Positions 47,609-55,090 of a stretch of DNA of 55,090 nt are shown in pieces. The position numbers and the translations under genes were made by a program. The notes beneath the pieces are model-generated. The model saw only the letters and a program-made list of their open reading frames with translations. It searched no databases and was not told where the DNA came from. Position 1 is the first letter of the stretch. Each line of letters begins with the position of its first letter. The DNA lies in the NCBI GenBank assembly GCA_943787465.1, contig CALSMN010000003.1, positions 202,501-257,590 on the forward strand. Direction: 5' to 3'. The DNA is from an uncultured Bacteroidia bacterium. Lineage in GTDB: Bacteria > Bacteroidota > Bacteroidia > NS11-12g > UBA9320.

Positions 47609-49926
47609 TGTCAAAAAATTTAGTCATTGTCGAGTCGCCAGCTAAGGCAAAAACAATAGAGAAATTCCTAGGGAAAGGATATACGGTTAAATCAAGTTTT
47701 GGTCATATAAGAGATTTGGCTAAGGGAGATAGTGCCATAGATATTGAAAAAGGATATAAACCTAATTACATCATATCTCCCGATAAAAAGAAAATTGTTA
47801 CTGAGTTAAAAAAACTTGCAAAAGATGCTGACATGGTCTGGTTGGCTTCGGATGAGGATCGTGAGGGGGAAGCCATTTCGTGGCATCTTTCAGAGGTGTT
47901 AAATTTGAAACCAGCAAATACCAAACGGATTGTGTTTCATGAAATTACCAAAACAGCGATACTTCACGCCATTGAAAATCCTCGAAATATTGATGACAAT
48001 TTAGTTAATGCACAACAAGCAAGAAGGGTTTTAGATCGATTGGTAGGTTTTCAACTTTCTCCTGTCTTATGGCGAAAAGTAAAACCTTCACTAAGTGCAG
48101 GAAGAGTTCAAAGTGTAGCTGTTCGTTTGATTGTAGATCGTGAAGAAGAGATTGAATCTTTCAATACAAGTTCAAGTTTTAAATTACAAGGCTCTTTTAA
48201 TGCCAATAAAAAAATAATAGTAGCTGATGTAGCTAAAAGACCTAAAACTTCAGAAGAAGCAAATGAATTTTTGATGAGTTGTCAAGGAGCTAATTTTAGT
48301 GTAGGCGACATTAAAAAAATTCCTGCCAAAAGGTATCCATCACCGCCATTCACTACCTCCACCCTTCAACAGGAAGCAAGTCGAAAATTAGGCTATAATG
48401 TTTCCAAAACAATGATGTTGGCTCAACGCTTATACGAGAATGGTCACATCACATACATGAGGACTGACTCCGTAAATTTATCCGAATTTGCCCGACAAAG
48501 TGCACAGCAAAGTATAATTTCTGAATTTGGCCAATCATATGCTAAGTCAAGAACGTATACTACGAAAAACTCAAGTGCTCAAGAGGCTCATGAGGCCATA
48601 CGTCCTACCCATTTCGATATCAACGTTGCTGGTGATGATGATGGCCAAGAGAGGTTATATCAATTGATTTGGAAAAGAGCAATAGCTTCCCAGATGAGTG
48701 ATGCTGAATTGGAAAGAACAACAATAGATATAGTTAATGATAAAAATGAAGATGTTTTCAGAGCGAAAGGAGAGGTAATCAAATTTGATGGTTTTCTTAA
48801 GGTTTATTTAGAAGGTACAGATGATGAAAATGAGGAGGATGAAAGTGCCTTGTTACCTCAGGTTACGATTGGTCAAATATTAGAACTAAACGAGATTAAA
48901 GCTACTCAACGATACACTAGACCTCCAGCAAGATATACCGAAGCAAGTCTTGTAAAGCGTCTTGAAGAATTAGGTATTGGTCGCCCCTCAACATACGCAC
49001 CAACTATTTCTACCGTTCAAAAAAGGGGATATGTAGTAAAGGATGTAATTGAAGGGAAGTCAAGAAATTATGATTTATTAGTCCTCAAAAATGGTTCAAT
49101 CAAAACAAGTACACTCTCTGAAAACTATGGTGCAGATAAGAATAAAATGCACCCTAGTGACATAGGTCGTGTTGTTACTAAATTTTTAATCGAACACTTT
49201 GGTGAAATAATGGATTTTGGATTTACAGCCAGCGTAGAAAAGGAATTTGATCATATCGCTGAGGGTTTAAAGAATTGGTCCAAGATGATTGATGATTTTT
49301 ATCAACCTTTTAGTAAGGATGTTATTAAAACACTTGAAAATGCCGATAGGGCTACTGGTGAACGAGCCTTAGGTGTTGATGCAAAGACAGGAAAACCTAT
49401 TATTGCACGTATCGGAAGATTTGGTCCTATGGTTCAGATTGGAGAACAGGATGATGAAGAAAAACCAAGGTTTGCCAGTTTAACTAAAGGTCAAAATATA
49501 AATTCAATTACTTTAGAGGAAGCACTTGATCTATTCAAAATGCCACGAATTCTTGGTACTTATGAAGATATTGATGTGAAAGCAAATATTGGAAGGTTTG
49601 GACCTTATGTTCAGCATCAAAAAATGTTTGTATCTATTCCCAAGGAGGAAGATGTGATGAACATTGGTTTAGAAAGAGCCATCGAATTGATTGAAGCAAA
49701 ACGATTGGCAGACGCAAATCGACTTATCAAAAAATTTGATGAAGATACAGATATTCAAATCTTGAATGGAAGATGGGGACCCTATATTAAGTCTGGAAAG
49801 AAAAATTTTAAAATTCCTAAAGATTTGGAGGATCCATCAAAACTCTCTTTGGAGGAGGTAAAACATATTATTGAAAATCAACCAACAAAGGGGAAGTCTA
49901 AAGTAAAAAAAGTTTCAAAAAAATAA
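47608..49926 (+). CDS. topA: DNA topoisomerase I
   Basis: 772 residues. Type IA enzyme relaxing negative supercoils. Toprim domain: VIVESPAKAKTIEKFLG and SDEDREGEAISWHL; the nucleophile is Y283 in HITYMRTDSVNLS; PPARYTEASLVKRLEELGIG closes the core. The C-terminus has no cysteines: instead of zinc fingers it carries several repeats of the GRFGPYVQ / GRWGPYIKSGKKN type and a lysine-rich end. Start codon shares one base with the upstream protease stop. The SirB1-like gene follows 26 bases later. Confidence 0.97.
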   Translation: MSKNLVIVESPAKAKTIEKFLGKGYTVKSSFGHIRDLAKGDSAIDIEKGYKPNYIISPDKKKIVTELKKLAKDADMVWLASDEDREGEAISWHLSEVLNLKPANTKRIVFHEITKTAILHAIENPRNIDDNLVNAQQARRVLDRLVGFQLSPVLWRKVKPSLSAGRVQSVAVRLIVDREEEIESFNTSSSFKLQGSFNANKKIIVADVAKRPKTSEEANEFLMSCQGANFSVGDIKKIPAKRYPSPPFTTSTLQQEASRKLGYNVSKTMMLAQRLYENGHITYMRTDSVNLSEFARQSAQQSIISEFGQSYAKSRTYTTKNSSAQEAHEAIRPTHFDINVAGDDDGQERLYQLIWKRAIASQMSDAELERTTIDIVNDKNEDVFRAKGEVIKFDGFLKVYLEGTDDENEEDESALLPQVTIGQILELNEIKATQRYTRPPARYTEASLVKRLEELGIGRPSTYAPTISTVQKRGYVVKDVIEGKSRNYDLLVLKNGSIKTSTLSENYGADKNKMHPSDIGRVVTKFLIEHFGEIMDFGFTASVEKEFDHIAEGLKNWSKMIDDFYQPFSKDVIKTLENADRATGERALGVDAKTGKPIIARIGRFGPMVQIGEQDDEEKPRFASLTKGQNINSITLEEALDLFKMPRILGTYEDIDVKANIGRFGPYVQHQKMFVSIPKEEDVMNIGLERAIELIEAKRLADANRLIKKFDEDTDIQILNGRWGPYIKSGKKNFKIPKDLEDPSKLSLEEVKHIIENQPTKGKSKVKKVSKK

Positions 49927-49952
49927 ACTTAATTCTCATTTAAGATTATTCA

Positions 49953-50867
49953 ATGAAATTTGAAGATTTCAAAAATATGGTGTATTTGTTAGATGATTCT
50001 GACGAACGAGTTGTTCGCCACATCGAAGAACAAATTCTTGCTATGGGTTACGAGTCCATCCCCATTTTGGAATCATTGTGGCCAGATGAAAAATCAATTC
50101 AAAGACAAGAAAAAATAATAAATCTCATCAATCAAATTAATAAAAATCTTTTAGCTGAGGATTTTAGAGATTGGTATAATTCAGAGGATCAAGATTTAAT
50201 GGAGGGTTTATTCATTATAAATAAAATATTAGATCCTACGGTTGATAGACAGTATATTGAGAATCAGATTAATAAAATTAAACTAGATGCATGGTTGGAG
50301 TTGAATTATGATTTAACTTCTTTCGAAAAAGTTAAAATTCTCAATCGTATCATTTTTGAAGTGCATGATTTTAAAGGGGATACAGACTCCTATCATCATA
50401 GTAAAAATTCGTTTTTATCTTCAGTCCTAGAGCGTAAAAAAGGCAATCCTATTCTCTTAGCTATCATTTATAGTATTGTAGCACAAAGACTAAATATTCC
50501 TATTTATGGGGTGAATTTACCCCAACATTTTATTTTGGGCTATGTAAAGGATCTTGAGTGGCCACCTTTACTAAATTTTAATGATCCTTCAATCGTAAAG
50601 GATGACAATCACTCAGATATTTTATTCTACATCAATCCTTTTAACAACGGTTTAATTTTTAACCAGGATCACATCTATACATTTTTAAAACAATTGAATA
50701 TAGAGGCTAAAAGTGAATATTTTAATGTGTGTAGTAATTTGGATATGGTCAAAAGAGTATTAAAAAATCTGGAAATTTCTTATGCAAAAGAAAATAACCT
50801 AAGTAAAAAAGAACAAGTAGAAAATTTGATACGCATTATTAACCAACAAGATACGGATCAAATTTAA
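49953..50867 (+). CDS. SirB1/transglutaminase-like protein
   Basis: 304 residues. The C-terminal half matches the SirB1 transglutaminase-like family: FLSSVLERKKGNPILLAIIY, then SIVAQRLNIPIYGVNLPQHF. The N-terminal 100 residues are helical and charged. The family is widespread but its function is unknown in most bacteria; no catalytic cysteine is evident in the core. It follows topA on the same strand, so it is probably in its transcript. Convergent with the gene at 50874, 6 bases apart. Confidence 0.8.
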   Translation: MKFEDFKNMVYLLDDSDERVVRHIEEQILAMGYESIPILESLWPDEKSIQRQEKIINLINQINKNLLAEDFRDWYNSEDQDLMEGLFIINKILDPTVDRQYIENQINKIKLDAWLELNYDLTSFEKVKILNRIIFEVHDFKGDTDSYHHSKNSFLSSVLERKKGNPILLAIIYSIVAQRLNIPIYGVNLPQHFILGYVKDLEWPPLLNFNDPSIVKDDNHSDILFYINPFNNGLIFNQDHIYTFLKQLNIEAKSEYFNVCSNLDMVKRVLKNLEISYAKENNLSKKEQVENLIRIINQQDTDQI

Positions 50868-50873
50868 TTAGTT

Positions 50874-51839
50874 TTACCAACCTAAAATTTTAGCAAAAAT
50901 TAAAGGAGCAACAATAGTTGCATCACTTTCAATGATATATTTTGGAGTCTCAATCGCCAATTTACCCCATGTTATTTTTTCGTTGGGGACTGCGCCAGAA
51001 TATGATCCGTAACTCGTTGTGCTATCACTAATTTGACAAAAATAGCTCCACAACGGAGTAGGTCTTTCCAAGTCTTGTTCTAACATTGGCACTACACATA
51101 TTGGAAAATCACCGGCTATACCACCACCAATTTGAAAAAAGCCAATGGATGAGCTTTTAGATGTGTCGGTATACCACTGAGCTAAAAATGTCATATAATC
51201 GATTCCGCTTTTCATAGTAGTGCTTGTGAGTTTTCCTAAAATACAATTACTAGCAAAAATATTTCCTAATGTACTATCTTCCCATCCAGGTACGACCATA
51301 GGTATATTTTTTTCTGCAGCAGCTAGCACCCATGAGTCTTTAGGGTCTATTTGATAATGTTCTTTCAAGCAGCCATCTAAAAGTAGTTGGTACATGTATT
51401 CGTGTGGTAAATATCGTTCTCCATGGTCTTCTGCTCTTTTCCAAAATCGTTCAATATTACCCTGAATTCTTCTGAAAGCTTCTTCTTCAGGAATACAGGT
51501 GTCGGTAACTCTATTTAACTGACGCTTCAGTAAATCATTCTCATTTTCAGGTGTTAAGTCACGATAGTTAGGGATTCGTTCATAATGATCGTGGGCTACT
51601 AGATTCATGATATCTTCTTCTAGATTGGCACCTGTACAACTGATAATATGAACTTTATCTTGTCGGATCATTTCTGCAAGAATTTTCCCTATTTCTGCTG
51701 TACTCATAGCTCCGGCAAGGGTAATCATCATTTTATTGCCTTTTGCTAGTTGTAAATTGTATTCATCAGCCGCATCGACCAATGCAGCTGCATTAAAATG
51801 TAAAAAGTAAGTCTCTAAAAAATTAGTAATTGATTTCAT
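50874..51839 (-). CDS. Deoxyhypusine-synthase-like enzyme with altered substrate site
   Basis: 321 residues, NAD-dependent DHS fold: TLAGAMSTAEIGKILAEMIR, then IISCTGANLEEDIMNLVAHD, PGWEDSTLGNIF, IGGGIAGDFPIC and EKITWGKLAIETP. The lysine of WGK (K293) matches the human DHS lysine (K329) that holds the aminobutyl intermediate, and E287 and W291 match E323 and W327. But spermidine-site residues H288, D313 and D316 align with D244, Y277 and Y280. Bacteria have no eIF5A, so the real reaction is probably another aminobutyl or aminopropyl transfer, for instance homospermidine-type synthesis. It is 18 bases downstream of the decarboxylase gene in the same operon. Confidence 0.85.
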   Translation of the reverse strand: MKSITNFLETYFLHFNAAALVDAADEYNLQLAKGNKMMITLAGAMSTAEIGKILAEMIRQDKVHIISCTGANLEEDIMNLVAHDHYERIPNYRDLTPENENDLLKRQLNRVTDTCIPEEEAFRRIQGNIERFWKRAEDHGERYLPHEYMYQLLLDGCLKEHYQIDPKDSWVLAAAEKNIPMVVPGWEDSTLGNIFASNCILGKLTSTTMKSGIDYMTFLAQWYTDTSKSSSIGFFQIGGGIAGDFPICVVPMLEQDLERPTPLWSYFCQISDSTTSYGSYSGAVPNEKITWGKLAIETPKYIIESDATIVAPLIFAKILGW

Positions 51840-51857
51840 TGTTTTATACTTCTTGCT

Positions 51858-53252
51858 TTAATATCCTAATATTTTCATCATACTTTCAGCGGTTTGTTCT
51901 TCGGTAAATAACTCGTCGATTAGTTCACCCTTATCATTTTTAAAAATTAAAATTTTTTGTGGACTGGGTATTAGGCAATGTTTTATTCCTCCTTCACCGC
52001 TTAGGCTATCTTGGTAAGCACCGGTATTAAAAAATCCAATATACAGAGGATCTTTTTTTTCAAATTCAGGCAGATATATAGCATTTACATGTTGCTCGCT
52101 GTTGTAATAATCATCACTATCGCAAGTGAGTCCTCCTAACAAAACTCGTTCATAACTAGAATTCCATTTGTTAATGGGAAGTAAGATAAATCGCTCATTT
52201 ATAGCCCAAGCGTCAGGTAATGAAGTCATAAATGAACCATTAATCATGTTCCATTTTTCACGATCATTTTGTTTTTTCTGATGAATAATTTCATAAATGA
52301 CACCACCACTTTCACCAACGGTATAACTTCCAAATTCTGTAAATAAATGAGGTTCTTCAATATTTTTTGTAGAACATTCTTGTTTGATTTGACCAACAAT
52401 TTCATCGACCATATAAGCGTAGTCATAATCAAAATTTAGGTTTTTCTTAATTGGAAAACCACCTCCGATATTAAGAGAGTTCAAATGAGTGCTACTCTTC
52501 TTTAATTGTACATAAACATTTAAACATTTACGAAGTTCATTCCAATAATAAGCGGTATCTCTTATGCCAGTGTTTATAAAAAAATGAAGCATTTTAAGCT
52601 CAATATTAGGTTCGTTTTTAATTTGATTTTCATAAAACGGGACAATGTCCTTGTAGCCTATTCCTAGTCTAGACGTATAGAACTCAAATTTTGGTTCTTC
52701 TTCAGATGCTATTCGAATACCAACTTTGATTTTTTTAGTTGTTGTACTTTTTAATAATTCAAATTCTTTTGTGTTGTCAATGATAACATGAAGGTTTTCG
52801 AAACCTAAGTTAATTAGTTCAATAATTTTTTCAATGTATGATGCAGTTTTGAAACCGTTACAGATGATGTATTGATTGATATTGATTTCATTATTTTGGT
52901 AGAGATTTTTTATAATATCTAAATCAAAAGCGGAAGATGTTTCAATGTGAACATCATTTTTTAAGCACTCTTTTATGACATATTTATAATGTGAACTTTT
53001 AGTGCAGTAGCAATATTTATAATCGCCTTTATAGTTATGTTTATGAAAGGCATCTTTAAACCAGCCCTTTGCACGCTGGATATTGTCCGAAATCTTTGGT
53101 AAATAACTGAAACGAAGTGGAGTTCCGTATTTTTCAATTAAATTCATCATAGGAATTTCCCTATACATCAATTCACCATCGGTGTTGATCTCAAATTCTT
53201 CCGTAGGAAAATTGAACGTTTGTTCAATGAGATCCGCATATTTATTTTTCAA
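51858..53252 (-). CDS. Fold-III PLP decarboxylase, probably arginine decarboxylase
   Basis: 464 residues. Alanine-racemase-fold decarboxylase: the PLP lysine is in YCYCTKSSHY (K85), with LNIGGGFPIKK for phosphate binding, the active-site cysteine in GLTCDSDDYYN and FFNTGAYQDSLSGEGG at the end. It is shorter than E. coli SpeA (about 630-660 aa), but this is the form I know as arginine decarboxylase in Bacteroidota; lysine, ornithine or a carboxy-polyamine are alternatives. The start is a TTG at 53252; no in-frame ATG comes before the conserved part. It pairs with the deoxyhypusine-synthase-like gene; the agmatinase gene often found with them is absent here. Confidence 0.8.
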   Translation of the reverse strand: MKNKYADLIEQTFNFPTEEFEINTDGELMYREIPMMNLIEKYGTPLRFSYLPKISDNIQRAKGWFKDAFHKHNYKGDYKYCYCTKSSHYKYVIKECLKNDVHIETSSAFDLDIIKNLYQNNEININQYIICNGFKTASYIEKIIELINLGFENLHVIIDNTKEFELLKSTTTKKIKVGIRIASEEEPKFEFYTSRLGIGYKDIVPFYENQIKNEPNIELKMLHFFINTGIRDTAYYWNELRKCLNVYVQLKKSSTHLNSLNIGGGFPIKKNLNFDYDYAYMVDEIVGQIKQECSTKNIEEPHLFTEFGSYTVGESGGVIYEIIHQKKQNDREKWNMINGSFMTSLPDAWAINERFILLPINKWNSSYERVLLGGLTCDSDDYYNSEQHVNAIYLPEFEKKDPLYIGFFNTGAYQDSLSGEGGIKHCLIPSPQKILIFKNDKGELIDELFTEEQTAESMMKILGY

Positions 53253-53415
53253 TGACTTAAATCTAGCCTACAAAAGAATACAAAAAAGTGTATTGCATCA
53301 CTATATTTTTTGACACTCTTGTATTTCTAGTTTTTCAATATATAAGTGTTAATTACCCGTATCCGTATTTTAATCTTTATTCAAGAACATAAGTCTAAAT
53401 TATATATGTATTTCG

Positions 53416-53423
53416 TAACTTCG
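53416..53423 (+). promoter_or_regulatory. Possible -7 element for uvrA
   Basis: TAACTTCG (one mismatch to TANNTTTG) followed by CAAAC. If it is the promoter, the mRNA starts near 53429, downstream of the ATG at 53406, and translation would have to begin at an ATT or ATC codon. Confidence 0.3.
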
Positions 53424-53443
53424 CAAACTTCTAAAAAACCAAA

Positions 53444-55090
53444 ATTATCAAAAAAAATAATACTATTCAGATTGTAGGAGCTAAGGAACATAATCTAAAA
53501 AATATTCATTTAGAAATCCCACGACACGAACTTGTTGTTTTTACAGGATTAAGTGGTAGCGGAAAATCAAGTTTAGCTTTTGACACCATATTTGCTGAGG
53601 GCCAACGAAGGTACATGGAAACATTTTCTGCCTATGCTCGTCAATTTATAGGTGAGATAAAGCGTCCTGACGTTGATAAAATTGAAGGACTTAGTCCTGT
53701 AATTGCAATTGAGCAAAAAACGGTAAGTAAAAATCCTAGAAGTACTGTTGGAACAATCACAGAGGTATATGATTTTTTAAGACTACTATTTTCTAGAGCA
53801 GGGGTAGCATACTCCTATATAAATGGAAATCGAATGCAAAGTTTTACAGAGCAAGAAATTATTCGCTCTGTGAATGATTTGTCTTATGATCGGATGGTCA
53901 TTCTTTCTCCTCTGATTCAGGGAAGGAAGGGGCATTATCGTGATCTTTTTAATCAATACAGAAAAAGAGGTTTTTCTAAAGTAAGAGTCGATGGAAAACT
54001 GGAAGAGTTGCTTCCTGACATGCAACTTGATCGTTACAAAGTCCATGATATTGAGTTAGTCGTCGATCGAATTTCAAGAGAGGATTTGGGAAGTACACGG
54101 TTGATAGAATCCTTAAAGACTGCGTTGAAAATGGGTAAAGGTATAGTCAGTATATTAGATTCTGAAACAGAAGAATTAACCCATTTCAGTAAATTTTTAA
54201 TGGATGTTGAAACAGGATTGTCCTATAGTGAGCCACAGCCCAATCTTTTTTCTTTTAATTCTCCATATGGTGCCTGTAAATCTTGCAATGGTTTGGGAAC
54301 AGCTTCTGATATTTTTGAAAAGGACATCATACCCAACCCTAAATTAAGTATTAATAAAGGGGGACTAGCTCCACTAGGTGATGTTAAAAGCAATTGGACA
54401 TTTGCCGTTTTAAAAGCTATTGGCAAAAAACTTAAATTTAGTTTATCAAAGCCTATTTCTGAAATTTCCTCAAGTGCAATGAGTGTCATTTTGAATGGTT
54501 CAGATGAAAATTTTGAAGTAGAATATAGAGGGAGCTCGGGATATGCTCAAGTTTTTGAAACACACTGGAAAGGACTAATTCCCTCCTTAATGGAAGCATA
54601 TCATGAAAAAAACTTTGGTAGTCTTAGTAGATGGGCTGATGAGTTTATGACGGTAGTTACTTGTCCAATGTGTAAAGGTGGGAGACTCAATCAAGAAGCT
54701 CTATCATATAAAATTGGTGATTTATCAATTGCAGATCTATCCAACAAAAGTATAGGAGATTTACATCACTGGTTGGAAACGGCAGAAGCCTCTATGGGCG
54801 ATCGCCAAAAGGTTATTGGAAAAGAAATCTTAAAAGAAATTAGGGAGCGTGTTCAGTTTTTAATGGATGTTGGATTATCCTATTTATCCTTGAATAACTC
54901 TGCCAAGACACTTAGTGGTGGAGAAGCTCAGCGAATCAGATTAGCAACACAAATTGGATCAAAGCTAGAAGAGGTTCTTTATATTCTTGATGAGCCAAGT
55001 ATTGGTTTGCATCAAAGAGATAATCATAAACTGATACAATCTCTAAAAAAATTACGTGATATTGGGAATTCGGTTATCGTAGTAGAACAT
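53444..55090 (+). CDS. uvrA: Excinuclease ABC subunit A, C-terminal part beyond the window
   Basis: About 548 residues visible. DNA-damage recognition ATPase of nucleotide excision repair. Seen in order: IVGAKEHNLKNIHLEIPR, Walker A GLSGSGKSSLAFDT, ETFSAYARQFIGEI, first zinc module GACKSCNGLGT, CPMCKGG, the ABC signature LSGGEAQRIRLA and Walker B LYILDEPSIGLHQRD. The frame has no ATG, GTG or TTG between the in-frame TAA at 53432 and the conserved start; the only candidates are ATT (53444) and ATC (53447). One extra A in the A8 run at 53450-53457 would join it to an ATG at 53406. The start coordinate is therefore uncertain; the gene itself is not. Confidence 0.93.
   Translation, partial: MIKKNNTIQIVGAKEHNLKNIHLEIPRHELVVFTGLSGSGKSSLAFDTIFAEGQRRYMETFSAYARQFIGEIKRPDVDKIEGLSPVIAIEQKTVSKNPRSTVGTITEVYDFLRLLFSRAGVAYSYINGNRMQSFTEQEIIRSVNDLSYDRMVILSPLIQGRKGHYRDLFNQYRKRGFSKVRVDGKLEELLPDMQLDRYKVHDIELVVDRISREDLGSTRLIESLKTALKMGKGIVSILDSETEELTHFSKFLMDVETGLSYSEPQPNLFSFNSPYGACKSCNGLGTASDIFEKDIIPNPKLSINKGGLAPLGDVKSNWTFAVLKAIGKKLKFSLSKPISEISSSAMSVILNGSDENFEVEYRGSSGYAQVFETHWKGLIPSLMEAYHEKNFGSLSRWADEFMTVVTCPMCKGGRLNQEALSYKIGDLSIADLSNKSIGDLHHWLETAEASMGDRQKVIGKEILKEIRERVQFLMDVGLSYLSLNNSAKTLSGGEAQRIRLATQIGSKLEEVLYILDEPSIGLHQRDNHKLIQSLKKLRDIGNSVIVVEH

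Noticed and set aside
1-55090. CRISPR arrays, insertion sequences, prophage, tRNA or rRNA genes
   Set aside because: No regularly spaced repeats, transposase or integrase motifs, or cloverleaf-type intergenic sequences were seen; the only repeated non-coding unit found is the 37 bp dyad.

Overview
This window is AT-rich chromosomal DNA from a member of the Bacteroidota, probably a Saprospiria- or Flavobacteriia-like lineage; the class cannot be fixed from the sequence alone. The evidence is a PorZ-type type IX secretion (T9SS) protein, a second T9SS-sorted protease, Bacteroidota-only families (DUF4294-like), a fused SecDF, the bacillithiol gene bshB1, a str-S10-spc-alpha ribosomal supercluster running straight from fusA into rpsJ without tuf, and promoters of the Bacteroidota type (TTTG, about 20 bp, TANNTTTG) with almost no Shine-Dalgarno sequences.

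Layout. 1-710: lipA (minus, cut by the window edge). 822-5110: porZ-recO-DUF4294-bshB1 on the plus strand, meeting a minus-strand GNAT/FemAB-like gene (5083-5991). 6167-22901: about 33 translation genes on the plus strand (rpsL-rpsG-fusA, S10 operon, spc operon with secY, infA, rpmJ, alpha operon with rpoA, rplQ), with a strong promoter before rpsL, a second before infA and a terminator after rplQ. 22974-24044: M42 aminopeptidase. 24216-24824: unknown secreted protein. 24834-31380: minus-strand TetR-TolC-adaptor-RND efflux operon, divergent from a uridine-kinase-like gene (31494-32114). 32248-35235: secDF. 35236-35555: a 320 bp non-coding gap with three hairpins and a repeated dyad. 35556-42950: SIS-domain isomerase (minus), RluD family (plus), DUF4340-like protein (minus), then aroB-aroA-aroC-alpha/beta hydrolase. 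42954-50867: glycosyltransferase, dicarboxylate/amino-acid symporter, T9SS M43 metalloprotease, topA, SirB1-like gene. 50874-53252: a polyamine-type pair, a fold-III arginine decarboxylase and a deoxyhypusine-synthase-like enzyme. 53444-55090: uvrA, running off the end.

The gene content is mostly housekeeping; I see no phage, IS element, CRISPR array, tRNA or rRNA. The points most worth a second look are: the deoxyhypusine-synthase-like enzyme, which keeps the catalytic lysine but has lost the spermidine-binding residues; uvrA, whose reading frame has no ATG/GTG/TTG start but would gain one with a single extra A in an A8 run; a 37 bp dyad element found twice in non-coding DNA; an orphan terminator suggesting a small RNA after secDF; several promoters placed so close to the start codon that leaderless mRNAs are predicted; and two T9SS cell-surface genes joined by TAATG overlaps to DNA-maintenance genes (porZ-recO, protease-topA).
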